Positions 1 through 12,200 of a stretch of DNA of 64,000 bases are shown here, piece after piece. The stretch lies in NCBI RefSeq assembly GCF_020379485.1, contig NW_026016860.1, positions 1 to 64,000 of the forward strand, in the 5' to 3' direction. How positions within the stretch are numbered: position 1 is the stretch's first letter; every line of letters begins with the position of its first letter. The notes below the pieces were generated by a model. The model saw nothing but the letters and a program-made list of their open reading frames with translations, did no database searches and was not told the DNA's origin. Both the position numbers and the translations under genes were made by a program. This DNA comes from Brassica napus. Its lineage: Eukaryota; Streptophyta; Magnoliopsida; Brassicales; Brassicaceae.

Positions 1-120
1 TTCGTTGACAGCTTTCAAGAGTAAAGACCGGAGAGGGAGGCTTTCGAAACCAACGAGAACTAGAAGGAACATACCAGCTGTGCACACCTCGTTTCACTCC
101 CAGAAGCATATAGATTCACC

Positions 121-160
121 CACTTGTTACGACTTCACCCCAGTCGCAAACCCCACCGTG
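121..160 (-). pseudogene. Fragment resembling the 3' end of mitochondrial rrn18
   Basis: The minus strand reads GGGGTGAAGTCGTAACAAG preceded by a CACGGTGGGG-like stretch. This is the universally conserved segment just before the 3' end of bacterial-type 16S rRNA, also present in plant mitochondrial 18S rRNA. Similarity stops immediately after AACAAG, where a normal gene continues with GTAGCC, so this is a scrap and cannot give a functional rRNA. It lies about 200 bases upstream of the atp9 fragment and in the opposite orientation. Confidence 0.55.
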
Positions 161-357
161 GTATGCGTCAATAAGACCACCAAAAGTCTTTGTGTGACTA
201 GTGTTACACGGAAGTGTTGTGTGATCATTGTTCTAATTGCTCGCTCTCTCCATTTACGGAAAAGGCGTAACTCTCTTGGAGGAAGGGCTGGGAAAGTTGG
301 GAAGGGAAGAGGGGAACAAGCTAACGGGAGAAGGGGAGAGAGAACAAAGTGAACGAA

Positions 358-490
358 AATCCATTCTGTAGCGCGAAATCCATCATTGGCTAAACAATCA
401 TTTGGTTATGCCATTTTGGGCTTTGCTCTAACCGAAGCTATTGCATTGTTTGCCCCAATGATGGCATTTTTGATCTTATTTGTATTCTGA
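358..490 (+). pseudogene. atp9: 5'-truncated mitochondrial atp9 (ATP synthase subunit c)
   Basis: The plus strand encodes [20 protein letters not shown] and continues through the second transmembrane helix ([20 protein letters not shown]) to a TGA at 488-490. These are the last ~44 residues of ATP synthase subunit c, including the loop (ARNP) and the conserved acidic residue of helix 2 (Glu in LTEAIALF). The first ~30 residues, with helix 1 and the start codon, are absent. Similarity begins abruptly near 358, next to unrelated purine-rich sequence. No nuclear targeting sequence precedes it, so it is a non-functional organelle-derived fragment. The frame is undamaged, which suggests a fairly recent transfer. 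Confidence 0.9.
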
Positions 491-895
491 TTGAAGAAAA
501 CCACTTTGTGGAAAATCATTAGATATGAATATGTTAGATACATGTGACTCGATTGACGAAGGTGAAATAATATCTCTCTCCAAAAAAGCATGTTTTTTTG
601 GAAGCACAATGCATAACATTTGAATGAGGGGCCCTCATCAATGAATTAATGAGTTTTTCTTCGCCCTCTATCAACAAATGTCATTATTGTTACACCGACC
701 ACCTTATGGTTCAAAGTCAAGGAAAACTGTTCTATCCGAAAGCCCAATAAATGAAATTCAATAATAGCCGTAGCTGAGGAATTGACTTACGAAAGCGGCA
801 GATGATTGCTTTGATTGGCCTGCTCTATCAATTTACTCAACTATTTCCTCCATACCGTAGTCGACTTCCTTCCTTTCATCAGATGTAGAGCAGCG

Positions 896-1829
896 GTTAT
901 ATAATTAATTTATTTATTTAATAATTTTAAAAATATGTTTTTATCAAAAAATATTATTTTAAATTAAATTTCATAATTAAAATATCTATTTCTTAAAATA
1001 ATTTTTCAAATTTAAAATAAAATAAATTATATTTTAATGTGAAATACTATTTTTTATAAATATATTTTATTGTAAATTAATTTTAGAAATCAAAATTTTA
1101 TTTTCTGGATATAAAAATAATTTTAGGATATTATTAAATAAAATAAATTAATTAATTATATATTTTTATTAATTTTATAAATTTTAAATTCAAATGCTCT
1201 TCTAAAAGCTTCATATAAGAGCATTGGCAAGAGAGCATTTGGAAAGCGTTAGCATTTAATAAATGTTTCTCTAAATATTTTTCTAACAATTATTGATTGG
1301 ATAATGTAGAGCATAATGCTAATGCTAACTTTAGTTCAAAATTGATATTTAAATTGGTGGTTTCATTATGCTGGTAGTACAATGTAAATACTATATTTTA
1401 AAATTCATAAACAAAATTTTGAATTTTATGGTATTAGGATATAGGGTTTGTTCTGAGTTTTAACCCACAAACCTTTAATTTAGGATATTGAATTTGATTA
1501 TTAACAAAGAATCAATTGGGTAAATATTCAGCAGGTTTATGTTATATCTGAAATGGGTGTTATGAGATTGGCCTTAAAAGTAGTTGTGATTGGATTGAAT
1601 ATGTTTTGGACCTTTTGGTTTTAATGTTGCTGTAATTAGACTATAAAATAGTTGCTTCTGATTGATCAAAAATGTAGACGATTTTCATTAAAAAAAAAAA
1701 GAAGAAAAAAGAACAGTAGCATTTTGTTGTAAATATATTGAAAAGAAATGGGCATAATCCAAAGAGGGATTTGCTTTATAGTATATAATTTATATAAAAG
1801 CAAGAAAATTAGAATAAATAAATATACAA
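896..1829. other. AT-rich spacer
   Basis: Very AT-rich, mostly runs of A and T with short repeats such as attaattaatt. No coding potential or terminal structures were recognised. A short A-rich tract lies near 1690-1712. Confidence 0.6.
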
Positions 1830-2090
1830 TATATAGAAATTTTCTAGGATAGCAACTTTTAACTTTTTGTTACAAAAATAGCTATACATGACAAAAATGA
1901 CCAAAATAAGTCTTATGGTTTAGAGTTAAGGGATGAAGTTTTGAGGATAGGGTTTCAAATTTTAAAAAATAAAAACTAAAATTAAAATTTTCAAAATAAA
2001 AGAGACTATTTTGGTCATTTTACTTATTGAAGGCTATTTTGTGACAAAAACTTAAAGATCTATTTGAAAGAATTGCCCTACAATATAAGA
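1830..2090. mobile_element. MITE-like element with imperfect ~75-bp terminal inverted repeats
   Basis: The left part (about 1836-1912: tagcaacttttaa, then a Gly/Ala-poor AT stretch, then acaaaaatagct and atgaccaaaata) reappears inverted at the right (about 2010-2088: tattttggtcatttt, ggctattttgtgacaaaaa, aattgcccta). The centre is AT-rich with no ORF. This is the structure of a non-autonomous DNA transposon, possibly Mutator-derived. A target-site duplication was not resolved. Confidence 0.5.
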
Positions 2091-2249
2091 AAAATAAATA
2101 ATAAGTAAATATACAATATAAGAAATGAAAAACTATATCAAACATGTATCTGAAAAATGTATAGTTTTCTGTTTTTTTCCATGGAAATATGTATTCACAC
2201 AAACATACAATTCGGAATTTTGTTGTTGTTCAGAATACAACATCCAAAA

Positions 2250-2311
2250 TAACTATATAGTTAACATTTGAAATCAAAATAGCCCTACGCGTAGCGCGGG
2301 TTAACTCCTAG
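2250..2311 (+). mobile_element. Helitron 3' terminus (plus orientation)
   Basis: The sequence has the hallmark 3' end of a Brassicaceae Helitron: a short GC-rich hairpin around CTACGCGTAGCGCGGG (2284-2300), then a spacer and the terminal CTAG (2308-2311) followed by T. The matching 5' TC terminus was not identified upstream, so element length is unknown and it may be truncated or hold other insertions. Confidence 0.65.
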
Positions 2312-3378
2312 TGATTTTGAATAATAAAGATTTGATAAAAATTAGTGTATCTTCTATTCAATTTGTTTAATTTTAAACTATTAAAATAAATTAAATAATC
2401 ATACTAACCATATAATAAAATTTTAGATTTTTATGTATATGTTATATTTTGAATTTTTCAAAACGACTATAAATTATTAAAACTGTTAAAAGTCACATAT
2501 TTAAATTTTGTGATCCATGGTTTATAATTTTAGTTATGACAAAATACAAATGATTACAAAAGCATATAAGTAAAAAGCTTAATCTAATTAATTATTAAGA
2601 TTAAATATATATATATATATATACCATATACCATATAAAATACATAAATATTTTAATTTTAAAATTTACTTTGAACAACTTTTTTTTGATAAAAGCTTTG
2701 AACGAACATTGACATTTTTTTTTAAATATAATTACTAACACTATTAATCCCACAATGAAAATTTTGTTATCAGTAATTTAAAATTTTTTCTATAAAAGAT
2801 ACAAATGATCAAAAAAACTATATGAGTAGAAAACATCATTTAATAGACATTAATATTAAAAATATACTATGTATGCTAATATTATTTAAATTTAATTGCA
2901 TATCAAATAAAAAAATTGTTGTTTGGATTAATAGAATTAATTTATATGTTCACATCAATTTAATTATATATATAGTAGTTATTAACTTTTAATTATTCAA
3001 TATATATTTATTATCTTATAATATATAAAAATATATAATAAATAAAATAATTTTTATATATATGTTTATCTCGCGCATACTTAATATTGTTGAAACAACA
3101 TAAATGGCATTTTCTAGCACACATGTTTAGTTTGGATTGGCATAAAACTCATCAACTTGCTATGGTATTGAGGAAAATTCAGGACGTTTCCCAAAAGTTC
3201 CATTCTATAGTGTTGCTTGTTCATATATATTTTACAAAGTTTACAAACTATTTAAAAATTACAATCACACAATAAAATGAAAAAGACACATGAAAATAAA
3301 ACAAAATGAAGAAAGAAAGAAAGAAAGAAAGAAAGAAGAAAAATAAAAGAAAAACAAGAGAACACGTTTTTTCTTCTT
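2312..3378. other. AT-rich spacer with (TA)n and (GAAA)n microsatellites
   Basis: Almost pure A/T sequence without coding capacity. It includes an alternating TA run at about 2605-2622 and a GAAA tandem repeat at about 3308-3338, just downstream of the small gene's stop codon on the minus strand. Confidence 0.6.
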
Positions 3379-3615
3379 TCACTCAATCGTCGTGGGATCC
3401 GAAACTTTAGCCGAGCTTTTCTTTGGCTTCCCAACAAACCACCGTCCGAAATTTCTAGTTCCATTCTGTTTCACCGGCGTTTTCATTACCTCCCGGAGCC
3501 CACCTCCGATGATCTTTCCATCTCCCTCGCCGGTAACCGTTGCTTTGGCCGGTTTCTTCATACTCTCTGTGTGAAACTTCTTCACCGTGTAAACCTCCGC
3601 GATAGCTAGCGACAT
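3379..3615 (-). CDS. Small basic protein of unknown function (78 aa)
   Basis: A single-exon frame of 78 codons with an ATG at 3615 and TGA at 3381-3379. The product starts MSLAIAEVYTVKKFHTESMK, is rich in Lys, Gly and Ser, and has no signal peptide or membrane segment. I do not recognise a family. Support for a real gene: coding-like base composition in an AT-rich setting, and a clean TATA box (CTATAAATAA on the minus strand, 3750-3741) about 125 bases upstream of the ATG, allowing a normal plant 5' leader. The plus-strand frame over the same bases (3392-3574) lacks such a promoter and looks like a shadow. Expression is inferred, not shown. Confidence 0.55.
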   Translation of the reverse strand: MSLAIAEVYTVKKFHTESMKKPAKATVTGEGDGKIIGGGLREVMKTPVKQNGTRNFGRWFVGKPKKSSAKVSDPTTIE

Positions 3616-3740
3616 CTTTTAGCGGTTAGGAAAAAACGAACCGAAAATTATGTTATCTCAAGACGTGGAAATAAAACAAAAGTTGTTGTATTTTGGTAAA
3701 GATGAGTGTTGTTGAATTTTAAGGGGAGAGGTTTGGGACG

Positions 3741-3750
3741 TTATTTATAG
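3741..3750 (-). promoter_or_regulatory. TATA box of the small 78-aa gene
   Basis: Minus-strand CTATAAATAA, a near-consensus plant TATA box, 126 bases upstream of the ATG at 3615. A start site about 30 bases downstream would give a ~95-base leader. Confidence 0.55.
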
Positions 3751-4687
3751 ATAAACTGATGGGGTCCATTTTACTGATTGGGTTTGTTTGCCCTCAATAT
3801 ATCATATCGTATACGCTATATATATCTGCTTTTCTGTATGTATATTTCTTTGCGCTTTATATCAACGAAGTTTGTAGGAGTTTAGCGTTTGCCGATCCAA
3901 GCAGTAAGTACTACGCCTAGGCATGTATCCCGACATTTTCATGACGAGAATTACCCAAAATTTTGGGTAAAACCGTAAAAGTATCCTTTTAGATTAAGAT
4001 AACTAGTTGAACACAAGTTTAAAAAAAAAAAAAAAAAACTAGTTGAACACAAAAGAAAAAGACTAAGATAACTTTTACTGCTTTTTACAAAAAAAAGATA
4101 ACTTTTACTGGATAAAAGTCGAACATAATTACTCAGACTATCCATTATTACTCGTTTGATTGATTATTATTTTAAACAGTTTATAGTGTTATTTATAAAT
4201 TCTTAAGCTACTACAAAATGACAATCAAATCGACCCTAACCACAATATAACCAAAGAAATGAAGAAGATAATTTTTTTTTTTTAAACTAAAAGTCATATA
4301 CAACGACAAGAAGATAAGTTTTCAGTATATGATTTTTATCCGATTTAAAAAAAAATCAAATTAAATACAAACTAATCGCAGGCTGCCACATGTCGGTGGG
4401 ACCTGCGAACGGCACAACAACCCAAGCAAAGTCGACTCTTATTTGACGACTTCTAGAACTGGTTTAACAATTTGTGGGCTTCCCTCCTTAAATTAAATAT
4501 ACTTAAACTTTAAAAATATTTATAAATTTTCTATACACATTATTTGTAATTTTTAAATTTGAGTGAATTTTTTTTTCAAAGTTAATATTATATTTTTGTG
4601 ATATTTTGTTCAAAATGTTAAGAGGTCTTTTATCTTTCTTTCACTAAGATATTTTGTTCAAAATATTAGACATATTAAACAACAACT
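3751..4687. other. Intergenic, AT-rich
   Basis: Upstream region of the small minus-strand gene, then AT-rich sequence with homopolymer A runs (about 4021-4040). A GC-richer island at about 4378-4460 contains CACATGTCGGTGGGACC. No gene or transposon ends recognised. Confidence 0.5.
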
Positions 4688-5287
4688 AAAATATGTAAAA
4701 ACCATTCAAGGTTTCAAAGTTAGACAAAGAAAAGTCTAATATATAAAGAGATGTCCAACTCTATTAGTACGAGGCTTTTTGGAATGAAAACCAAAAGTAA
4801 AACCATGCGGGTTTACCTAAGGCCCAAAGTGGACAATATCGTACTAAACAAACAATATAGAGTTGGACATGTATTTAATTAGTTGGTATCAGAACCAGGT
4901 TGACGAAAATCTGCAAGAAGACCAAAATACCCTTCAAGTAAGGGAAAGGGAGGTTCGGCATAAACAAATCAAGATCATGGAACCTTTAGTGACATTCTCA
5001 AAGGACCGAGATGTTGTGGGAGACACATTCTCAAAGAAAAGAAACACACGAGATGAGTGTGCTCCTTAGTTTGAGGAGGAGAATGTGAAATATCAAACAA
5101 AGTTCCACATTGGAAATTAGACAAAGTAAAGTCTAATATATAAAAGATGTCTAACTCTAATTAGAATGAAACCTTATGGAAAAAAATCCAAAAGTAAAAC
5201 CATACGGGATTGTTTAAGGCACAAAGTAAACAATATCTTACTGATCAAACAATAAAGAGTTGGATTTGGATTTAATAAATCCCAACA
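4688..5287 (+). mobile_element. TRIM (terminal-repeat retrotransposon in miniature)
   Basis: Two diverged direct repeats of about 200 bases (about 4688-4880 and 5084-5287) share blocks such as ttagacaaag, aagtctaatatata, caaaagtaaaaccat and agagttgga. Just inside the left repeat is TGGTATCAGAAC (4884-4895), the primer-binding site complementary to initiator Met-tRNA. Just inside the right repeat is a polypurine tract (GAGGAGGAGAA, about 5073-5083). The right repeat begins TGTG and ends AACA. The ~200-base interior has no gag or pol. Total length ~600 bases fits Brassicaceae TRIMs, which are mobilised in trans by larger LTR elements. Visible divergence between the repeats indicates an old insertion. 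Confidence 0.8.
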
Positions 5288-5619
5288 CTTAATATTTGAT
5301 TGATATGCTAATTATCATTCCAAATCGATATATGTATAGTTTGTATGAAGAATTTGATACAAGTTAAAACTACTTAATATCTGATTGATGTGCTATTAAT
5401 ATTAATTAATTAGCATAAAGTTTCTAGATGTCTGATATGGGATCACCTTTAATCATAGTGCTAGTTGAACTTATCTATACACAACGTGTTCAGTGGCATA
5501 GTGCAATCGTGTGTCATATGATAAGTTATGGTTACGTTAGAGAAGATATGTTTTTTTTAGATCAACTTTTTATGTTGATATAATTATGCAGAACAACTTT
5601 AGTACTACACCAATCCCCT
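5288..5619. other. AT-rich spacer
   Basis: Non-coding AT-rich sequence between the TRIM and the LINE fragment. Nothing recognised. Confidence 0.5.
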
Positions 5620-6330
5620 GTATATTAAATTAATTGAAAAACATTACAACTTCTTTTGTAGCCATTTGTCATCACTATAATGACAGCCAGCCAAACTATG
5701 AAAGAAAACCGAGGAACACCCTGCGGAAACCATATACTACTACTCCAAGGCACATCTTCCCGTTTACTTCTGACCTGCTCCCAAGTGTTAGTAATTGAGA
5801 AGTATGGCTTATAAATATCTGGAGAGTGTCTCCAAAGAATTATATCATCGCTCTGCTGGGCGCTTGGAGCGGGTATTGCTTGTATCTTGGCATGTAGTTC
5901 CTGAAAATGGTGACTTATGTGTCCTCTAATTGACCACTGATCAAGCATTACAGCTTCACATACCCTCGCATTCCTTGCTACACCGAGGTAGCATGGGCCC
6001 ATGACTCCTTTAATATCAAAGAGTTTACCCATTTTCAGCCAATCATCAAACCAAAAAAAAAGTATTTTGCCCATTTCCAAGCTGAACATTGAAGAAAGGG
6101 TATGCTATGTGTCTCAACTTTAAAAGCTTCTTCCAAATCTAAGATCCCTCTGTATCCTTTTTAGCATCCCAAAACGAACTATGCCTCAAAAGATAATGTT
6201 GAACCCAAAATACCCTGAAAGAACATGTCGAAGTAAATATCCTCCATATCAGGGAGAGAGTAAAAACTCTAGTTGACTCACGAAGCCTAGCTATGCAGTC
6301 CAAGGCCTCCTTCAGTTTTTAGGTAACACA
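5620..6330 (-). pseudogene. Fragment of a plant L1-type LINE (reverse-transcriptase zinc-binding region)
   Basis: The minus strand from about 6330 to 5625 resembles the C-terminal part of plant LINE ORF2. Upstream pieces in changing frames read like S-WDAKKDT and WKKLLKLRH. The open frame at 6089-5625 then gives FFWFDDW, ILWRHSPD, the TWEQVR motif and VPRFSFIVWLA, which match the zf-RVT region following the reverse transcriptase. No RT catalytic domain, RNase H or poly(A) tail is present. The frame breaks near 6090-6120. It is a dead, truncated remnant. Confidence 0.75.
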
Positions 6331-7436
6331 AATCCTCCCACACAACCTTCGTTTTATGGGTTTGATTAGGGAGGTGATCCAGACCATAAGAAAGCGCTAC
6401 AAAAGACTTTCAATAGTATCAAGACCAGTCATTGGGAGGATAAATGCTGAGCTCCAGAAATTAACAATGCTATACACAAGTGATTTAATCAACTGCAAGC
6501 GCCGGGCAAAAGATAACTTTAAATTTATTTTAAGTTAATGTAATGACAAAATGTTTAACTGAGTTCTGAAATCAGTTTTATATATACTCATGTATTTGAA
6601 GGTTACTTGACTAAACCCTATTTTCTATTTCTATTTCTATAATTGAAAGAGGTTGATATCATTGAAAGAGACGAAGGTTCACTGCTAAACCCTACTATCA
6701 TGTTTAAATAATATTGACGTTTTTTTGTAACTTATATCTAATTTTGATTTTGCATCTCATATTTCTTAAGGTATGTAGGATGTGGGTGGAGTGTGTTTTT
6801 CTTTTCTTTTTTTTGTAACACGGGTGGAGTGTGTATATATTGTAATTTTAATATTTTATTTTTATTTGTTTGCAACATTTAACTAATGCATTTATGTATA
6901 TATATATTTCTATATAGGAACTGGTATTCCTATGAGAAGTGTTGTATATGTTTATGTTATTATATGTGTATATATATAATAATAACTCTATGTTGATAAA
7001 AATATAGTATGCCCAGCATCTTGAATTTTGAGATTGATTTTGAGATACGTATGAAATCATAATGTTTTTCTTTTCTCTTTTGAGAAAAATCATAAATGTT
7101 TTTTTTAATCATAAATGTTGGTAGGGTGATTTTGTGTTTTGGCAAGTTTTGCATAAAACTATCCAGTTTTAACTGAACTATACCATTTCATATGTTAGAA
7201 ACTTGTGTAATTGGTGTTACGTGATGCGCTCCATGCATGTTTTTTTTGGGTTTGATGCATGTCCTGCACTCCTGCTTTGCTCTTTATATAAGCTCCATTC
7301 GGTGATAAAGTTTCAACATATTAATAATTACTAAAAAGAAATGTAGCATTAGATATTTTAAAATTACATTAATTAAGATAAGAAATACGCAATGATAATA
7401 CAAAAAAAAAATCTGAACAGCTAACTGATAAGCAGT
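6331..7436. other. Intergenic, AT-rich
   Basis: No gene recognised. Contains TA-rich and T-rich tracts around 6790-7120. A short open stretch at 6356-6538 is probably chance or a LINE remnant. Confidence 0.45.
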
Positions 7437-8128
7437 GTTGGGCATAGACCTGAATTAGAAGAACCGGACCAAATCCGATCCTAAGAATAATACTAAACAA
7501 ATTAAATCTGGCTAAATACTCGAACGAGTTATCTAGAGAAGTGAACCATATCCAATACGAACTGAATTTTAGGTATTGTGAATATATCCGAATCAGATTT
7601 ATGTACTTAAATATATTAATTAATTTTAGATTTAATATCAAAAAAATATTCAAATATATAAAATATTTTTAAGTTGCCCAAGTAAATATTTTTTGAAATA
7701 ACTACATAATACTCATAACACCAAAAATATTTGAAATGTCTATTGGTTCTTCATCCAAATATTCAATTCAAACCAATTTTTATGTGAAATTTAGGTATTC
7801 TAGCATAAATTATTAAAATTATATGTTATATATTATTTTTATTTTTAGATTTTTAACCCAAACCTCCAATTCGCCTATCCACTGCCAAGCAACTAAGGTA
7901 ATGAGAGCTGCTTGAATCAAACCCGTCTTAAAATTTAAAGTATATGTTAATTTCAAACTTTAAAAATAATTTTAACGGTTTATGTAAACCTGGACCAAAC
8001 CCTCGAAGATCCTAACCGAATCCGAACCAAAATGTATAAATACCCGAATGAAACTAAAAATTTTAACTTCAGAAACCCCGAAATAAAAAAAAGCAAAAAT
8101 CTGAACCGAACCGAGAACGGCCAACCTT
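7437..8128. mobile_element. Dispersed ACCGAAC-rich element, degenerate copy 1
   Basis: Begins GTTGGGCATAGACCTGA and ends near GGCCAACCTTGC, so its ends are imperfect inverted repeats of the TTGGGC/GCCAACC type. The margins are unusually rich in repeats of gaacc, ccgaa and aatccgaacc, with an AT-rich core. The same architecture is seen at 15963-16657, 32413-33097 and 34391-34905. No ORF. The transposon class is not established. Confidence 0.5.
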
Positions 8129-9232
8129 GCTAAGCCTTCTTTGAACATCTAATTACTCGTGAAATTCAAAACTATGCCATTCTTTTGTCCTTCAAATTCA
8201 AAAACTAACTCTTCAAAAACTAAATGCACTAAAACATACGAATTTTTGCCTTCCAACTGGTGCATCGGTGTTTGATCCACTTTTAATTCGACTTTTTCGA
8301 AATGTTGATTATAGAAGATTTATATACTGAACCTGAACTTAATAGCTCTGTTCTTTTCATGAACGCTGATCGCAGCGTCAGCGTCAGAAAAAACAGACTA
8401 CGACGGAGCCGAACTTGACGGAACCGAAGACTAAAATGGCCGCTACTGAAATTTCTGATACACAAAACTGAGACGCAGCGGCAAGACGCGATAACGAAAT
8501 TGGACGCTGTAAATATAGGCGACAGTCGCATCACCTTTTTCAGCCGCTGCGGCAAGCTGTGATAATCAAAATCACTGACAAAATTGTTCATCTTGTCTTT
8601 GTGACGTTGAATTCTTTGCCGCTACCGCTAGTTAGGAGCGGCTATCAAAAGAACACGGCTAATGTAATTTAGTTTGGTATAGTTTGTACTTTGTTTCAGG
8701 TTACTCGCTTTGATAAGCAAGAGTCGCACCATCTAAGAGATGCATTGTACAACATGGTCACATAAAATTCATTTTTTGTTGAAACGTTATATTCATCATA
8801 TTCATTATATGATTATATGAAACATTTAATTTTCTTTCAGCTTTTAATATCTTCAGTTCAACCATATATAGATTCAGTTAAAAGGCACACATACATAGAG
8901 TAGTCGCCATAAGATCGAGTGGCTTGTCATACACGTATATACAAATATCAAAGAAGTGAAGATAACATTTGCGTGGCTTCTTTTGTTGTTATATATTAAT
9001 TGTCTCTCTTCTACTCGAGTCAAACTGAGCAATAAAAGTGTGAATAAAAAGGTTGAATATTAACTAAAGAAATTTTAGACACAATTGATGAATATTTACA
9101 CTTCTGCTCTACCCCTATTGCTTAAGCTACTGTATACAAACAGAATGAAGTGACTGTTCCTTTTTATGAGGTCACAGGGGGAGCTCTTTTTTCTCACTAC
9201 CCTGAATCTAAAATGAGCCTTTTTTTCCCCTC
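8129..9232. other. Intergenic region downstream of the PHD gene
   Basis: The PHD gene's 3' UTR probably occupies the right end (about 8960-9232). A GC-richer patch at about 8360-8640 with repeated cgcagcgtcagcgtc and ctgcggcaagc motifs gives a 102-codon minus-strand frame (8591-8283). It resembles no family I know and looks repeat-derived. Confidence 0.4.
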
Positions 9233-12200
9233 TCAAATCTCACACTCACCATAAGGCACAGTTTGGTTGATTGGCTTATCAGATGAATCTGGCTTGTCTT
9301 CTTGCAGACAATCAACAGGAACATAAAAGTATCCCTTTGGGAGCCGCCGGTTCTTGAAAGAAGCTTCATCCGATGTCATCACAAGCTCCTTCGCAAATGT
9401 TTCTACATGCTGCTATTATCAGTTATCAAGACAAAACATGTATAAGATGTCATGAATGAGCAGAAAGAGGTCATGAAACTTACAATGCATGCAACTTAGG
9501 ACAAAAAGATTCTTCTCACCTTCTTGGTCTCTGATTCTTCATCTCCTTCCTCTGAAACACTTGGCGAGACTATACAATGTTTGCGTGGAACGGTTTTCAC
9601 AGAAAATAATTGGCTTTCGGTTGGATTACGAGTAAACCGACCCCTGGAAGTAGCACTATCGTCTGTTTTCTGATCAGTGTCTATTAAAACGAGACCTTTG
9701 CCTCGCCGCTGCTTAACAGAGGCAGTGCTGTCGATGGTGATATCATCTGACCTCTGTATTGCTTCACTGCCAGATATATTACTATCTGGATAACCTTTAA
9801 TTGACGTTGTAGCAGAGTCCGATGAAACTTCAGGAGGAGAAGATGGATTACGTGCAGCGTGATCCCTTCTGGCAGCAAGTATCTCATGCGAGGAAACAGC
9901 CAGCTCTCGCTGCAAATATACACCAGTAAGACGTCAAGTGCCCATTTATATATTTATTTGTTTCAATGGAAGAAAAATCCAAGGTTTAGGTATTAAAACT
10001 TACTTTTAGCTTCTCCCTCTTGACTATACGCTCACACAGAAGGCGTAACCTCTCAAGTTCAACCTGGAAGAGAAATAGCAAAATTTTCCAGGAATTAAAA
10101 ATAATTTGTAAATGGAAAAGCCATTTTTTTTCCTTTGCTAAGAACTAATACCCTATAATGTTTGAGACTTTTCTGTTCCGCTGCCTCATGTTTCTGAGAT
10201 TTAGCCTGCCAACAGTCAAAACATATAAGTAACCTTGTGAAGAAAGTGGGACATTATGAAAATAAGTAAAGAGATGACGAATAAGACCTTTGCCTTCTGC
10301 TCCAAGCTGTGTTTCTCACAGTAAGCCTTATGCGGAAGTTTTCCACCACCAGTCATATGAAAGCGAGCACTTCTGGCACAGGTGGGGTGAAATGTCGTCT
10401 GGCAGTTACCATAACTACACTGTAAAATGACAAATAAGCTTTTGATCAATCTTTGCCCATATACTTAAGTAAGGAAGGGTCAGTACTCCGTACCTTAATG
10501 CATGCACCATATATCCGTTGGCATACACAACAAGTGTTGGTGTTCTTAGCCAGAGATTCCTAACAAAGCATCATCTATTAAGCTTTAGCATTCTTAAACA
10601 TGATAATGATTCTGTATTACAGTAATATAAACCCACCATTCCCTGCACAGGATTTATTTGACCCCTTCTGAAGGTTGATTCAAGAGACCACTGCAAGAAA
10701 TTAAATAAAAAGTATTTGCAATGTTCATTACTTGAAATAGTAATTCACATACTGATGCACAAGGAAACTTTACCTCAGCACAAAATGCATGAACCCACTG
10801 GCCATCTGTGGCTTTCCTAAAAGCCCCAGTTGTGCCTCCACATAAAGCACACTCTGTAGTAGAATACGGTTTTTCCCAAAAATTGAAAGAACCAGTAGAT
10901 TCCGCACATAGTTCACAGTACCAAGGACCAGTAGATTCTTTAGCACATTTGTAGCAATCCATGTGAACAGCAACCTGTAATTGGAGGCTGATAAGATATC
11001 ATACCGTGCATTAAAGATGTCTAAGAAAACACAATTCTTTCATCAGTTAAACATTAGAAAATAATTAAGGAAATTTCGTATCACCTTGCAACTAGAGCAC
11101 ACCACAATCAGGTTCCATATAGTTTCAGAGCGTCTGCAGATGTCACAACTTCGTGGATTCTCTAATGAAAATTCTCGTGTACGCTGATCAGAACGCTTCT
11201 CAGATGGTGGACCGGAAACAGGCACCTTTAAAAGTGTTTCCTTTGTCTGTGGCACTAGGTGGGCGCTGCCACGTCTATGCGTACTCATCTGTCCAATTTA
11301 TAACCAGCAAGAAGATAAAGATTAGAATTATGGCATAGATAACATACATACATCCAGTAAAAAAGCAAAATAAAGCAACTACTTCTTGTTGAGCTGGTTC
11401 TTCTGCCATATCTTTCCTGAGCGATGTATTCCGAGAAGATGTTGCTGCTGCTTGAGTAGCAGCTGCTAGAACAGCCTGGGCTTCTTTGTGTCTTTTCTCT
11501 TTCCTACCTTGCTTTCTTGCTTCCCTGACATCATGGAAATATTTGTTGACCAGAACATCATCCCATATTCGTCCATGCTGTTCATCAATCTCCAGGGGTA
11601 GCTTTTTGGTAACTGCGTAGGCTAGATCGTCTGAGAAAAGGGATTAACTTTAGAATAATATAACATAAATTATTATACAGTGCATAAAACAATGGGCTAA
11701 AAAATCACCCGATAGTTGTTTTCTTGAAACTCCGGTGCCAAGTAACTGAAGTTGATAATATAGAAGTTCTCCTTCCACTTCATCTTTAGGAGACATATCC
11801 AGTATGCCCAATTTCCTAGCTTTAGCTAACCGACAAAATGTGTCTCCGCACCCTGCTCTCTGACTTTGGGAATTACAACAGGTAGTATGATCGCCAGCGT
11901 CCTGCAGATGTTTGGTTCCTTCTTCAGAGCCTGCCAAATGTTATAATGTTACCAAAAGTCCTAAAATCTGTGGCATAAAGCATAGAGTCTCTACCATCCG
12001 GTTCGGATGTCATCCTATCCACATAAGAATCCGTGCTGCTTTTCACGGTCTTTCCCTTGCCCATCTCTGACAATTCTTTGTGAATATAAGGATGAGGATT
12101 GAAACCAGGATATGCTTCATGATCACTGAATCATCATAGATAAAAAAAAAAAGGATTTAGTGGGTAGAATATTTGTAAAGCCAGGAGAAGAACAGAGGCT

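Larger units (their letters stand above)
1..895. other. Nuclear insertion of mitochondrial DNA (NUMT)
   Basis: This block is less AT-rich than what follows and has organelle-type sequence. It contains the 3' third of mitochondrial atp9 on the plus strand and about 40 bases resembling the 3' end of a bacterial-type small-subunit rRNA on the minus strand. The stretch after the atp9 stop (491-~895) is mixed-composition sequence without repeats, as in plant mitochondrial spacers. From about 896 the sequence turns abruptly into A/T-only nuclear spacer, which sets the right edge; the left edge lies outside the window. Seen: the atp9 match and the composition break. Inferred: nuclear location, because the rest of the window is nuclear. 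Confidence 0.75.

Noticed and set aside
5..352. 115-codon plus-strand ORF at the left edge
   Set aside because: It overlaps the mitochondrial-type sequence and the antisense rRNA-like scrap. The product has no recognisable domain, and its length follows from lower AT content.
406..609. 67-codon minus-strand ORF
   Set aside because: It is the complementary strand of the atp9 fragment and its downstream spacer.
8283..8591. 102-codon minus-strand ORF in a GC-richer patch
   Set aside because: The sequence is internally repetitive, with no promoter or recognisable domain. Treated as repeat-derived.
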